Program-made: the position numbers and the translations under genes | Part shown: positions 25,317 through 35,209 of the stretch, in pieces | Layout of the letters: the number at the start of each line of letters is the position of its first letter | Numbering within the stretch: position 1 is the first letter of the stretch | The notes under the pieces: model-generated | What the model saw: the letters and a program-made list of their open reading frames with translations, nothing else | Database searches by the model: none | What the model was told of the DNA's origin: nothing | NCBI GenBank assembly: GCA_016927475.1 | Contig: JAFGMO010000008.1 | Coordinates: 1 to 64,000 of the forward strand | Reading direction: 5' to 3' | Length of the DNA: 64,000 bases | Source: Candidatus Aminicenantota bacterium | GTDB lineage: Bacteria > Acidobacteriota > Aminicenantia > Aminicenantales > Aminicenantaceae

Positions 25317-27041
25317 ATGGAGAGAATCGGGAAATACGATGTCATCCGAGAACTGGGCAAAGGGGCCATGGGGATTGTTTACGAAGCCAGGGATCCCGAT
25401 CTTAAGCGTGATGTTGCTATAAAAACCATCCGCTTTGATCTTTTTCCGGAAGAAAACCAGAGAGAAATACTGATGAAGCGCTTCATGAATGAAGCGCAGG
25501 CGGCCGGACGGCTTTCTCATCCCAACATCATTACCGTTTACGATATCGGGCGACAGGAAGACATGACGTATATCGTCATGCAGTATATCAAGGGGATGAG
25601 CCTTCAAAGCATTATGGCTTCTAAGAAAAAAGTCGCATACAGCAATATCTTGAATATTATGGAAAAAGCATGTTTGGCTCTGGATTATGCCCACGAAAAG
25701 GGTATCGTCCACCGTGATATCAAACCTGGAAACATCATGATGTCCGAGGAAGGAGAGCCGTTTATCGCGGATTTTGGGATCGCCCGAGTTGAAACATCCA
25801 CGATGACCCAAACCGGAACGATCATGGGGACTTTAAGCTATATGTCCCCTGAACAGATTGAAGGGAAAAAGGTTGACGGCCGGACGGATATCTTTTCATT
25901 GGGTGTCATTCTTTATGAGCTTTTAACAGGGAAAATGCCCTTCGAAGGGGATAATGTTTCAACGACCATCTACAAAATCATGAACAAAGAGCCGGAACCT
26001 TTGAACATCACGAAGAAAGATATCCCTTCAGGCTTCCAGCATATCATCAACAAAGCCCTGGCTAAAAATCCTGAAGAAAGATACCAATCATGCCGTGAAT
26101 TCGTCAAGGATTTAAGAGGCCTTCCTTTGACCGGGGATGAAACACTGGCTTATGATGTAAAGACTTGGCAGTCCCGGGAAATCGAGAAAAAACCGATAAA
26201 GAAGCGGGCCTTGTTGTGGGCCTCCGCCGCCGCATCTGTCTTGTTGGCGGCAGCGGCAGGGATTTGGTTTTTTTTCATACAAAAAAAACCGTCCTCGAAC
26301 CCAGACACAAAATCAAGTGCTGAAATAACCGTTGCCCTACCTGAAAATAGCAGAACCGACCCGGAAAAAATAATTGCCGGAGCAGCCGGTTTCGTTTCGG
26401 AGAGTTTTCAAGCCGAATTGGATGAAATAAGGAGAACTTTTGAAGCCGGATCCTACCAGACGGTTATCGATAAAGTTCAAGAAATATTAAAGAAAGACGA
26501 AACAAATGAGGCAGCCCTACAGTACCTGAAGCGGGCAGAAGACAAGATAAACGAAGGGCTTATTTCCGGTTATCTCATAGAGGGAAAGGAAGCCTATCAA
26601 AAGCGGGATTTTGCCCAGACTAAGATTCTCATGCGAAAAATTACGGCCATTGATAAAGATCATGCTGAAGCTTTGCGTTACTATGACCTCTCTGATCAGA
26701 GCCAATCGAAACCAAAAATACTTGCTGTTGTTGAAAATCAGCGGAAAGCGGAAGAAAACGAAGATCTCCTGTCCCTTCTTTCCGATATCGGTGCGGACAC
26801 AGTTGCATCTCAAAAAAAAGAAGATGCCGTTTTGCTGTTTAATGGTTATAACGATATCAAATCGGTGGTTTCAGATGTTTCCGTCTCTTTTCAAAACAAC
26901 AACAGCTGCACGGTAACATTTTCTCATCTATTGACCGGTGTTTATCGTCTCAGCGGAAAACGTAAAATCTTGTTCGAAGGGAAAAAAACCTGGCGCATGG
27001 TCAGGCAGAGCGGATCGTGGAAGATTATGAGCTTCAGGTAA
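25317..27041 (+). CDS. PknB-like transmembrane Ser/Thr protein kinase
   Basis: 574 residues. Kinase domain ~7-270: glycine loop GKGAMGIVYEA, K36 (AIK), E59, catalytic loop HRDIKPGN (D134), D152-F-G, and MSPEQ in the activation segment. All catalytic residues are intact. One TM helix at ~299-321 is followed by an extracytoplasmic part with TPR-like helices (~360-450) and a C-terminal beta-rich domain (~475-574) of unknown function. Such kinases sense envelope state and phosphorylate cytoplasmic targets. GGGGAG precedes the start. The next gene, 54 bp on, encodes a secreted SH3/PEGA/NHL protein, so a sensory partnership is possible. Confidence 0.92.
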   Translation: MERIGKYDVIRELGKGAMGIVYEARDPDLKRDVAIKTIRFDLFPEENQREILMKRFMNEAQAAGRLSHPNIITVYDIGRQEDMTYIVMQYIKGMSLQSIMASKKKVAYSNILNIMEKACLALDYAHEKGIVHRDIKPGNIMMSEEGEPFIADFGIARVETSTMTQTGTIMGTLSYMSPEQIEGKKVDGRTDIFSLGVILYELLTGKMPFEGDNVSTTIYKIMNKEPEPLNITKKDIPSGFQHIINKALAKNPEERYQSCREFVKDLRGLPLTGDETLAYDVKTWQSREIEKKPIKKRALLWASAAASVLLAAAAGIWFFFIQKKPSSNPDTKSSAEITVALPENSRTDPEKIIAGAAGFVSESFQAELDEIRRTFEAGSYQTVIDKVQEILKKDETNEAALQYLKRAEDKINEGLISGYLIEGKEAYQKRDFAQTKILMRKITAIDKDHAEALRYYDLSDQSQSKPKILAVVENQRKAEENEDLLSLLSDIGADTVASQKKEDAVLLFNGYNDIKSVVSDVSVSFQNNNSCTVTFSHLLTGVYRLSGKRKILFEGKKTWRMVRQSGSWKIMSFR

Positions 27042-27095
27042 TCTGAAGATATTTTTTGTTATGCTTGCAAAAAAATTTTTGTAAAGGATAAGAGG

Positions 27096-29039
27096 ATGTA
27101 TCGGAAAAAATATAGCCCATATTTATATGGTTTTATTACTTTTTTACTACTGTTTTTTTCCAGGCCACTGCAATCCGAGACAATTAAACTTAAAGTTGTC
27201 GTCGATAATGCCAGCTTGAAAGAGACACCTGAGATCAGCGGTAAAACTCTTGCCAGGATTCCTTTAAACACTTTTCTGGATGCGACGGAGAAAATGGGTG
27301 AGTGGTATAAGGTTGCCTACCGGCAGGAAGGTGTCCAAGTGAATGGGTTTATCCATGAGATGCTGGTTCAGGAAACCACCGAAGACTCGGTGGCTGCTAT
27401 TGCTGAAAAACCACAGGCTGAACTTACTGCGGAAATCGATGTCCAGGTCGAAAACAGCAGGCGGTTGATAAGGGAAGATAAGGAATACGATAGAGCCATC
27501 GATATAATGCGGCCGTTGATTGCACGTGTTTTTAATGTCGTCGATCTCAGGAGACGTAAGGAGATGGCAGCGGATATCTACCTCTGGATCGGATTGGCCT
27601 ATGCAGGGAAGCAGGATGTTTTCAAAGCTCTTCAAGAATTTAAGAGTATGTTTGAAGTCGATCAGGAATTAGCAAAAGAAATCACCAGGAATATTTATGA
27701 CCCCGAGGTAACTCTCCTGATCAACCAGGCTGAAAAAGAATTTTTAGGGATCATAACTGAGTATTCCATTCAAATTACAACCGAGCCGAAAGAAGCCGTT
27801 ATTTGGGTCAATGGAAAAGAGATCGGACGTTCTCCCGAAGTTTTTACGACAGCGGTGCCGAAACTGAACATTAAAATCGAGAAAGAAGGATTTGCCCCTG
27901 TAGAGAAAGAAATATTTTTAACGGAGCCCTCAACGGATAAATTTTTTAAACTGGAACAGCTAGGCAGAACTCTTGAAATTATATCCAAACCTGAAGGATC
28001 TCTTGTTTTTGTGGACGAAAAAAACATGCAGAAAGAGACAAACTGCACCATCCCTTTCATAACCTTTGGACCTCATCAAATTCGCCTTTTTAAGAAAAAT
28101 TATGTCGTTTGGGAACAAAAGATAGAAATTCCCGAGGCGGAAGAACCTTACATTCTGGATGTTTCATTGGTACCGGTCAAGTACACATCCGTAAAAACTT
28201 TAGGAGATCCGGATAGGAAATTTATCGAGGAACCGGCGGGTGTTGCTGTTGATGCGGAAAATAATATCTATGTCGTTGATGACAGCAACATGAAGGTAAA
28301 AAAATTCGATGAACAGGGACTTATCCAATCAAAATGGGGAGATTACGGAAAGGAATTTAAACGCATCAAATCTCCGGCAGGAGTTGCTGTTGACAGCCAG
28401 GGTAATGTATATGTTACGGATATGAAGAACCACTGTGTTTTAAAGTTCAACAAAGACGGCGAATTTATGACGGTTTGGGGGGAGGAGGGCACCCGGGAGA
28501 CGGATTTTTATACTCCCCTCGGTATTGCCGTGGATGCGAATGATGATGTTTTTGTCGTGGATTCAGGGAACAGACGGATCGTAAAATATTCCAGCCAGGG
28601 AGATCTTAGGAAAGCTTGGAGGAAAGGGGGACAGATCACAGGGAATTTTATTTCTCCTAAAGGAGTTGCCGTCAACAAGGAAAATGAAATATTTGTCCTG
28701 GACAGGGGGCGTGTCCATAAATTTTCTCCTGATGGAGATTTTATTACTTCCTGGGGAAAGTCCGGAACCGGTCAGGGAGAGATAAGAGGAGCCCTGGGAA
28801 TTTTTATCGATGACAGCGAAGGCGTCTATATTGCCGATACTCTTAACCAGCGTATTCAAAAGTTCGACAAAGACGGAAAATTCATCATATCATGGGGAAA
28901 TAGCGGGACCGGCCAAGGCCAGATGCGCTATCCGTCCGGCGTTGCCGTTGACAGCCGGGGTTATGTTTTTGTTTCAGAAAAAGAGAATAACCGAATTCAA
29001 GTATTTGGACCTGAGCAAGGGAATGAGCCGGATAAATAA
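27096..29039 (+). CDS. Secreted SH3-PEGA-NHL beta-propeller protein
   Basis: 647 residues. Signal peptide ~1-28; bacterial SH3-like domain ~30-90 (VVDNASLKETPEISGKTLARIP); a helical linker to ~225; two PEGA domains (~226-290, ~290-350: KEAVIWVNGKEIGRSP and PEGSLVFVDEKNM); then about six NHL repeats (~355-640: PAGVAVDAENNIYVVDDSN, each ending KFD/KYS…W). The NHL propeller and the PEGA and SH3 parts are protein- or wall-binding modules, so this looks like a periplasmic or surface scaffold. It is probably co-transcribed with the kinase upstream. Confidence 0.85.
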   Translation: MYRKKYSPYLYGFITFLLLFFSRPLQSETIKLKVVVDNASLKETPEISGKTLARIPLNTFLDATEKMGEWYKVAYRQEGVQVNGFIHEMLVQETTEDSVAAIAEKPQAELTAEIDVQVENSRRLIREDKEYDRAIDIMRPLIARVFNVVDLRRRKEMAADIYLWIGLAYAGKQDVFKALQEFKSMFEVDQELAKEITRNIYDPEVTLLINQAEKEFLGIITEYSIQITTEPKEAVIWVNGKEIGRSPEVFTTAVPKLNIKIEKEGFAPVEKEIFLTEPSTDKFFKLEQLGRTLEIISKPEGSLVFVDEKNMQKETNCTIPFITFGPHQIRLFKKNYVVWEQKIEIPEAEEPYILDVSLVPVKYTSVKTLGDPDRKFIEEPAGVAVDAENNIYVVDDSNMKVKKFDEQGLIQSKWGDYGKEFKRIKSPAGVAVDSQGNVYVTDMKNHCVLKFNKDGEFMTVWGEEGTRETDFYTPLGIAVDANDDVFVVDSGNRRIVKYSSQGDLRKAWRKGGQITGNFISPKGVAVNKENEIFVLDRGRVHKFSPDGDFITSWGKSGTGQGEIRGALGIFIDDSEGVYIADTLNQRIQKFDKDGKFIISWGNSGTGQGQMRYPSGVAVDSRGYVFVSEKENNRIQVFGPEQGNEPDK

Positions 29040-29065
29040 CCTGAGCTATCCAAAAGGCAGGAGCT

Positions 29066-29794
29066 TTATCTCAGGTCGCCGGGATTAAGGCTGTCCTTCT
29101 GTTTATAATCCTCGGGAACAACATAAACGTTTTCTTCAGCAGGCTTCTCCGTTATTTCCGTAATTTCGGTGGTTGTTTTCCAGGTTGAATCCCCGTATGA
29201 CCAGTTCAATTCGGTGGAAACAAATAACCCTTCAATTTTTTGAAAAACAGCCCGTGTTTTTTCTGCGAGGGGAAGATTCAGCTGAATCCAGTTGGAATGA
29301 AGCACTGAGTTTATCTTTTTCCAATCTAGGGAAACATCCGTACTGGCCCATACCGTCATTTTTAATGACAGTTTTGAAAATTCCATTTCGATCTTATACT
29401 CAGTGCAGTTTAAATCCCCGATAAGTTTTTCTTTTCCAGTGGCTTCTGCTGTCGCTTCAACGATTGCCAGGGTTTCTTTCATTAAGGCTGCTGTTTCGCC
29501 GGGGAAAAATTTTTCGGGATTAAGGGGGAGTTTTGCTTGGACATAAGTTTTTTTCCTGTGGTTAATGATGGTGAAAAAATTATTTTCCCTGTCAATGATT
29601 TGCGAAAAACGAGGTGTGTTAAAAGCGAATTTTTGTTCACCTATCCAGATATCGGTTATTTCTTCCATGCTTTTTATATCCTGCCTTAAAAGTTTAACGC
29701 CTCTTGACTGTACTCTTTGCTGGATGAAAATATCGGCTTGGATAATACACGGAAAAATAAGGAAAAAAAGGGCCGCCCCGAAACGAATTTTCAT
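29066..29794 (-). CDS. Secreted DUF4412-like protein
   Basis: 242 residues. A signal peptide (~1-20) precedes a beta-rich region that reports state in the pattern SMEEITDIWIGEQKFAFNTPRFSQIIDRENNFFTIINHRKKTYVQAKLP, typical of DUF4412/LolA-like outer-membrane-associated proteins of unknown role. It later shows GDLNCTEYKIEM…VWASTDV. The gene is convergent with the NHL protein, 26 bp between stops. No catalytic residues are evident. Confidence 0.6.
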   Translation of the reverse strand: MKIRFGAALFFLIFPCIIQADIFIQQRVQSRGVKLLRQDIKSMEEITDIWIGEQKFAFNTPRFSQIIDRENNFFTIINHRKKTYVQAKLPLNPEKFFPGETAALMKETLAIVEATAEATGKEKLIGDLNCTEYKIEMEFSKLSLKMTVWASTDVSLDWKKINSVLHSNWIQLNLPLAEKTRAVFQKIEGLFVSTELNWSYGDSTWKTTTEITEITEKPAEENVYVVPEDYKQKDSLNPGDLR

Positions 29795-29860
29795 GTTTTG
29801 GACCTATATTCAGGCGAAAAACTAAATCTATATGAAATGATCATAAATTTCAATGTTAGG

Positions 29861-30982
29861 TTAAGGGTTGTCTTCACCAAGTAGTTTAAAATATTCTTGG
29901 GCGATGTTATGCCAGGAATATTCATTCTGGATCGTGAGCAGGGCATTTTTTCCTAGTTTTTCAGCCATTGTTTTATCAGAGGAGAGAAGATTGACCTTAT
30001 GGGAAAGGTCTTTTGGGTCACAACATCTGAATAAAAGACCATTCTCTCCGTGGTTTATGATTTCTTTGATTGGGGGTAAATCTGAAGCGATTATGGGTAG
30101 TGAATAGCTCATACCCATGAGCATGGTTCCGCTCTGAAAGATTTTTCTAAAAGGGATAACCAGAGCATCGGCGGCTTTGAACAGCAGTTCCCGTTCTTCG
30201 CCGGAGATGTAACGGATATGTGTTAAAATCCGGCTATCCAATTTTTGGGACCATATGATTTTTGTATAAGCGTCAAATGAATGCCCCCGCATTTTCCCGG
30301 CAATAATAAGCTTGACTTTCTTATTAATTGAATCGAGTGCCCTGAGGAGGATATCAAGTCCCTTTGTCTTTTTTATCTGGCCAAAAAAAAGAAGATAGAA
30401 AAATTTTTCAGATAGCTCCAGTTTTTTTCGAGCTGTTTTTTTTGATATCTTGTGATCAACAAATTTAAGATATCCCCCATGCTTGACGATTTTGACTTTT
30501 TTTTGCTGGCCGGGGGAGATATCTTTTTGGATTTCTTGTTTGCTAAAAGCGTTATGGACAAATATTTTATCGGCCAGTTTATAAATGAGACGGCGTCTCC
30601 ATTTGGAATCTTTTCCCACAAACCTTTCAATATCATGGGTGATGGTCATAAGAGATAGTCTTGCTGTTTTTATCGTAAGACACTGAAAAAGTTCGAAGAA
30701 TGAACCTTGATAAATGTGAACGATTAGTATTTTGATGTTTTGTTTTCGCGAAAGAATCAAAGATTTTATCTGTGCCTGAATGAGACGTAAAGCGTTCAGA
30801 AACCTGGAATGGCTTTTCGTCTTGAAATAATCAAAAATGGGGAAATCTGTGGTTTGGTTTTTAAAGGTCGTTAGGAGCCAGACTTTCAAGGGAAGACGGT
30901 TCATTTCTGTAGCGAGAGAAATATTATAATAGTCCATTCCCGCTTTATGGCCGACAATGTCCAGAATGGCGATATTATCCAT
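29861..30982 (-). CDS. Glycosyltransferase family 4-like protein
   Basis: 373 residues, GT-B fold. The N-terminal half has a DIVGHKAGMDYY start and MTITHDIERF. The C-terminal donor domain has KFFYLLFFGQIKKTKGLDILLRAL, LIIAGK, YISGEERELLFKAADALVIPF and SLPIIASDLPPIKEII. The first Glu of the usual EX7E motif is not obvious (FQSGTMLMGMSYSLPII has Gln), so the catalytic details may differ. The gene is AT-rich relative to neighbours. It is divergent from the DUF5107 gene. Likely role: transfer of a sugar to a surface glycan; the acceptor is unknown. Confidence 0.8.
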   Translation of the reverse strand: MDNIAILDIVGHKAGMDYYNISLATEMNRLPLKVWLLTTFKNQTTDFPIFDYFKTKSHSRFLNALRLIQAQIKSLILSRKQNIKILIVHIYQGSFFELFQCLTIKTARLSLMTITHDIERFVGKDSKWRRRLIYKLADKIFVHNAFSKQEIQKDISPGQQKKVKIVKHGGYLKFVDHKISKKTARKKLELSEKFFYLLFFGQIKKTKGLDILLRALDSINKKVKLIIAGKMRGHSFDAYTKIIWSQKLDSRILTHIRYISGEERELLFKAADALVIPFRKIFQSGTMLMGMSYSLPIIASDLPPIKEIINHGENGLLFRCCDPKDLSHKVNLLSSDKTMAEKLGKNALLTIQNEYSWHNIAQEYFKLLGEDNP

Positions 30983-31083
30983 TGAAAAAGTACATGTTCA
31001 TTATACAGGTGATATATGTTTGATAAAATAAAATTTTATTGTTTTTTTTCGTAAGATATACTTAACCTGTAATGAGGAGAAAC

Positions 31084-34000
31084 ATGAGAAAAATTTTAAT
31101 TTTTTGTGCGGTGTTTTTGATTTTGGCGGGGATTTTTTGGGCTGAGGTCCATGTCGAAGAGACGAAAATGGAGATCCTGACTTATGCCGTAGGACCGGAT
31201 GATCCTAATCCACCGTTGTGGGAGTCAAACGTCTATCCCTATCCCTTGCAAACGGATATAACCCGGGAGAAATTCATGCGGGAATACAGAGTGATCATTC
31301 TAGAGAACGAGTTTATAAAGGTCCTCATCCTTCCGGATTTGGGAGGCCGTATCTATGCTGCTTTCGATAAAACGAATGACAATTTCGATTTTATTTATCA
31401 TAACCGTGTTATCAAGCCCGGTCTGGTTGCTCTTAGAGGTGCTTGGCTCTCTGGGGGAATTGAATGGAATTTTCCGACTCGCGGCCATACCGTCGATACG
31501 TTTTCACCTGTGAACAGTAAAATTTTAAAAGGCGGCGATGGCAGTATTAGCTGCGTGGTGGGAACAGAGGAATGGGTTCGAAGAATGAAATGGCAGGTTT
31601 TTATCACCGTTTCGCCGGGATGCTCCGCTTTTAAAACAAAGGTGTGCCTTTTTAACCGGACTTTGACCCATAATTTAGCCTACTTCTGGTCCAATGCCGC
31701 CGTCCATGCCTGGGACGACACCCGAATCTTTTTTCCTCCTGCGGATTATACCTATGCGGGACGGCGAAGAAATCCAACACCCTGGCCCACCTATGAAGGG
31801 AAAGACCGGTCCTGGTACCGGACAACGGCCCGTCCATATGATTATTTCTGCGGTACCCCCGGAGATTTTAATGGGGCTTATAACACTCTTAAGGATCATG
31901 GGACGGTTCATTATGCATACCGTTTTGACAGCCCTGGTAAAAAATTCTGGACATGGGGGACGGCACCCAGCGGGACCATATGGGAACGTCTGCTTACAGA
32001 CGATGACGGCCCCTACATCGAAATACAGGGTGGCAGGCTGTTGACACAGGGAGATACTTGGATATTCGAACCGCATCTTGTCGAAACGTGGGAAGAATAT
32101 TGGTATCCGGTCAAAAACATGCATGGTGTCGTCAAAGCAAATCCGGAGGCGGCGGTTAACCTCGAGATCAAAAACACGGGGATCCTTTTTGCTGTGAACG
32201 TTACACGAAGATTCGAAGAAGCCCAGGTGACGATTGAGCGTGGCGGAGAAGATATTTTTTCGGAAAAGGTCACGCTTTCACCGGAAAATTTTATAAGAAG
32301 AGATATTCCGAATGAATGGGAGGCAGGCCCCTATATCCTTACAGTGCTGGATAAAAATGGCCGTAAGATCATTTCCTATACGAATAAGAGACCGGATATT
32401 CCGGAACCGGAACTCCAGCCTGATTTTTCTGAAAACCAAAGCGGATCCGTACAGGTTGAATATCTCAAAGGCTATTATGCCATGAAAAATTGGGATGAGG
32501 AGGGTGCCGTTTATCATTTTACCCGGTGTCTGAAAAAAGAACCGGATTTTTTTCCCGCCATAAAATGGTTGGGAATTCTTCGTTATAAATCCGGATTAAC
32601 AAAAGAGGCCCTAAGCTTATTTGAAGATGTGTTAAAAAGAGATGAAGATGATTATGTGGCGCGTTATTACCGGGGTTTGTGTAAGATTCGTTTGGGAATA
32701 ATAGACCGAACTGAAGAGGATCTGTACAAGGTAGAAAGGAGGGCGGCTTTTCGGCACATCGGACCCTATGTTCTGGCTTCTAAGAAACTTGCCGATAAAG
32801 ATTATCAGGAAGCGGAGGAATTTTTAAGAAAATGTTTGCGTGTTAATCCGCAAGATGTTAAAGCTGAAGTTTTTCTAGCTGCGGTCAAACGGCATATCGG
32901 AGATGAGGAAGAAGCATGGAAACATGTTTTCAGCGCTCTCGAGAAAGATCCTCTTTCACCTGTTGCGCTCGCAGAGAGGGAAATGCTTGGCGGGGAAGCC
33001 CCCTGGGGTGAGCTCTCGGATCCTCAATACGCCATTGAGAGTTCTTGTGATTATCTGGAGATGAATCTTCTCGAAGATGCAGCCGCTTGTCTTGAGAGCC
33101 GTCGGGCATGGAACAAAGAAAAGATCCATCCGCTGGTCGATTATTATCTTGGCTATATCTACTGGCATTTGAACAAGGAAGAAAAGTCGTCCACATTTTT
33201 TAAGAAGGGATCGGAAGGGGAGCCCGATTATGTTTTCCCGTTCAGAACGGAGACGGAATCCGTAATGCGAAAAGCCCTGGAGGTAAACCCGGATGACTGG
33301 AAGGCTTCATATTATCTGGGGAATCTCCTCACGGCGAAAAATAGATGGAAAGAGGGATTGGAGAGCTACAAGAAGGCGGCCCTTCGAGCGCCCTTGTTTT
33401 CTGTCCTTTACAGAAATTTGGGGGAAATTTACCGGGTCCGCTTAAAAGATTACGACAATGCAGAACGTATGTATGAAAAAGCTGTCTCACTGTCTCCGAA
33501 GGATTACAGGCTTTACGTTGTTCTGGATGAGACCTATGCCGTTCAGAATAAGCAGAAATCCCGGGATAATCTTTATTCCCAGGCTCCGGAAAAGGTCCGG
33601 AAAAATTTCAACGTCGTTCTCCAAAGAGCACTTTTTCTCATCGATACAAACCGTTTTGATGAAACGTTGATTTTGCTTGGTGAGAACACATTTCTTCCCT
33701 GGGAGGGTTGGACAGGTGCAAGAGAGGTATATGTGCTGGCTCTTCTCAATCGAGCCCGAAATAAAATGTCACAGGAATTTTACCGGGATGCTGTAGAAGA
33801 TATAAGGAAAGCCATGGAGTATCCGGAAAATTTGGGAACCGGCCGTCCGGCGGAGTCTGTTTTTTCCCGTGAGTATTATCTTTTGGGATTGTGCTATGAA
33901 GGTTTGGGGGATATAGAAGAAGCCGAGAATTGTTTTGTAACATCTCAGTCTTTTCCCGTCAGCCCGAACTCGGAGCAAGTCTATTTTAAGGCCATGGCCA

Positions 34001-34251
34001 TGAAAAAAATGAATCGCTCAGAGGATGCGGAACGATTGTTGCAGGATATGAAAACAGCAGGTGAGAAAAGCCTGGAGCATGCTTGGCGGGGAAGATCTGT
34101 GTATTACTTAAGGACGGCCTTGGCCGCCGCCGGGCTGGGTGACCGCGAAAAAGCACGGGAACTATTCGGCCGGGCATATGAGGAAAATCCTTCTGATAGA
34201 TGGGTGAGCTATTATGCCTCCATTATTCATAAATTCGGCCTTGTGTTATAA
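31084..34251 (+). CDS. Secreted DUF5107-TPR protein
   Basis: 1055 residues from ATG 31084, which has AGGAG 5 nt upstream; an in-frame ATG at 31072 overlaps that ribosome site. Signal peptide ~1-22. Residues ~35-360 match the DUF5107 beta-sandwich (LPDLGGRIYAAFDKTNDNFDFIYHN, GGIEWNFPTRGH), related to aldose-epimerase/GH-like galactose-mutarotase folds. From ~395 to the end come many TPR units (GYYAMKNWDEEGAVYHFTRCL; KASYYLGNLLTAKNRW). The family is common in saccharolytic bacteria and probably handles carbohydrate at the cell surface; its activity is not known to me. Confidence 0.88.
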   Translation: MRKILIFCAVFLILAGIFWAEVHVEETKMEILTYAVGPDDPNPPLWESNVYPYPLQTDITREKFMREYRVIILENEFIKVLILPDLGGRIYAAFDKTNDNFDFIYHNRVIKPGLVALRGAWLSGGIEWNFPTRGHTVDTFSPVNSKILKGGDGSISCVVGTEEWVRRMKWQVFITVSPGCSAFKTKVCLFNRTLTHNLAYFWSNAAVHAWDDTRIFFPPADYTYAGRRRNPTPWPTYEGKDRSWYRTTARPYDYFCGTPGDFNGAYNTLKDHGTVHYAYRFDSPGKKFWTWGTAPSGTIWERLLTDDDGPYIEIQGGRLLTQGDTWIFEPHLVETWEEYWYPVKNMHGVVKANPEAAVNLEIKNTGILFAVNVTRRFEEAQVTIERGGEDIFSEKVTLSPENFIRRDIPNEWEAGPYILTVLDKNGRKIISYTNKRPDIPEPELQPDFSENQSGSVQVEYLKGYYAMKNWDEEGAVYHFTRCLKKEPDFFPAIKWLGILRYKSGLTKEALSLFEDVLKRDEDDYVARYYRGLCKIRLGIIDRTEEDLYKVERRAAFRHIGPYVLASKKLADKDYQEAEEFLRKCLRVNPQDVKAEVFLAAVKRHIGDEEEAWKHVFSALEKDPLSPVALAEREMLGGEAPWGELSDPQYAIESSCDYLEMNLLEDAAACLESRRAWNKEKIHPLVDYYLGYIYWHLNKEEKSSTFFKKGSEGEPDYVFPFRTETESVMRKALEVNPDDWKASYYLGNLLTAKNRWKEGLESYKKAALRAPLFSVLYRNLGEIYRVRLKDYDNAERMYEKAVSLSPKDYRLYVVLDETYAVQNKQKSRDNLYSQAPEKVRKNFNVVLQRALFLIDTNRFDETLILLGENTFLPWEGWTGAREVYVLALLNRARNKMSQEFYRDAVEDIRKAMEYPENLGTGRPAESVFSREYYLLGLCYEGLGDIEEAENCFVTSQSFPVSPNSEQVYFKAMAMKKMNRSEDAERLLQDMKTAGEKSLEHAWRGRSVYYLRTALAAAGLGDREKARELFGRAYEENPSDRWVSYYASIIHKFGLVL

Positions 34252-34269
34252 GAAGAAGAAGAAGAAGAA
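34252..34269 (+). repeat. Short (GAA)6 microsatellite
   Basis: Six perfect GAA triplets start right after the stop codon of the DUF5107 gene and lie in the gap before a convergent gene. Such runs can vary in length; here it lies outside any coding frame I accept. Confidence 0.8.
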
Positions 34270-34357
34270 AAGAAACGGCCGAATTAACCCTTTGGGCGAA
34301 CCGATCTTCCCGCATCTGCTTTGTTGCGATGGGCTTGCGGTGCCGATCTTTGAGGGA

Positions 34358-35095
34358 TCAGAAGATAATGAGATCCTTCTTGTTGTATCCCCTGATGCGG
34401 TGGCAGACCATATGTCCTTCCGGCGGTCCCTCATCGTTCGTGTTGGCCTCTATGGTGATGAAGTAGTCATCCGCGGCCCTGATGATGATCCCTGTGTGTC
34501 TCCAGTCATTGGATATTCTTCGCTGGAGGAAAAAGGAGCCTGGGGGGATACGACTCTTGTCTTGGAACTGTGAACTTTTTCTTAAGATGTTGTTTTCTTT
34601 TGCGCTCCAAGCAAGGATATCACAGGAATAAGAGGGAGTAATGGGAAGAGGAGCATTCAGACTCTGGCAGGCTTGTTTCAGGATAAAACTGACAAAGCCG
34701 GCATTCCAAAACCATTGTTGTCCCTCGTTTCCTTTCATATAAAAGCGTACCCAAGGACCGCAATTTTTTCCGCCCACTTCACGGGGATTTTGTTCAACGT
34801 GCTGCTCTGCATACTCCGCAATCATTTGGCTGAGGCTTTTTTTGTACTCAGGAATGTTATTAAGAGCGGTTGTCATCGGTTTGACCAGGGCATCAAAAGT
34901 ATGTTTGTCAATGATACCGTTAATGGTCATTTTGTTTTTTTCTTGGAACCGGCGAACGGCATAATCCGTCGCCGGGCCAAATTCCCCGTCAATGGCGATG
35001 TGGAATCCATGAAGACATAGCCATTCCTGGCACAGCCGGATTTTTTTACCCTTGTCCCCCTTTTTATAATTTTTATCAAGAACAAGATCGCTCAT
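34358..35095 (-). CDS. Peptidoglycan-binding domain plus CHAP-like domain, probable inactive Cys site
   Basis: 245 residues, no signal peptide seen. Residues ~9-72 are a PG_binding_1 domain (GKKIRLCQEWLCLHGFHIAIDGEFGP region). Residues ~85-245 follow a CHAP/NlpC-like amidase pattern: NCGPWVRFYMKGNEG, WFWNAGFVSFILKQA and HTGIII. In the relatives I recall, the segment reads W-x-W-C-A-G-F with the catalytic Cys. Here that position is Asn (N131), while a Cys appears earlier (C112). H200 is kept. It may be a binding-only protein, or the chemistry may be shifted. The gene stands alone. Confidence 0.75.
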   Translation of the reverse strand: MSDLVLDKNYKKGDKGKKIRLCQEWLCLHGFHIAIDGEFGPATDYAVRRFQEKNKMTINGIIDKHTFDALVKPMTTALNNIPEYKKSLSQMIAEYAEQHVEQNPREVGGKNCGPWVRFYMKGNEGQQWFWNAGFVSFILKQACQSLNAPLPITPSYSCDILAWSAKENNILRKSSQFQDKSRIPPGSFFLQRRISNDWRHTGIIIRAADDYFITIEANTNDEGPPEGHMVCHRIRGYNKKDLIIF

Positions 35096-35209
35096 GGCGA
35101 CTCCTTTTTTTCCGCGAAAGAAGTAAATCCGGGCAAAAACGATTTAGCAATAACATAGCAAAAACGTATTCAACAAACAAGCATGACGGGATTCGATCAA
35201 AAAAACGGT

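Noticed and set aside
34252-34269. (GAA)6 as a phase-variation switch
   Set aside because: It follows the stop codon and is not within a reading frame or promoter I accept.
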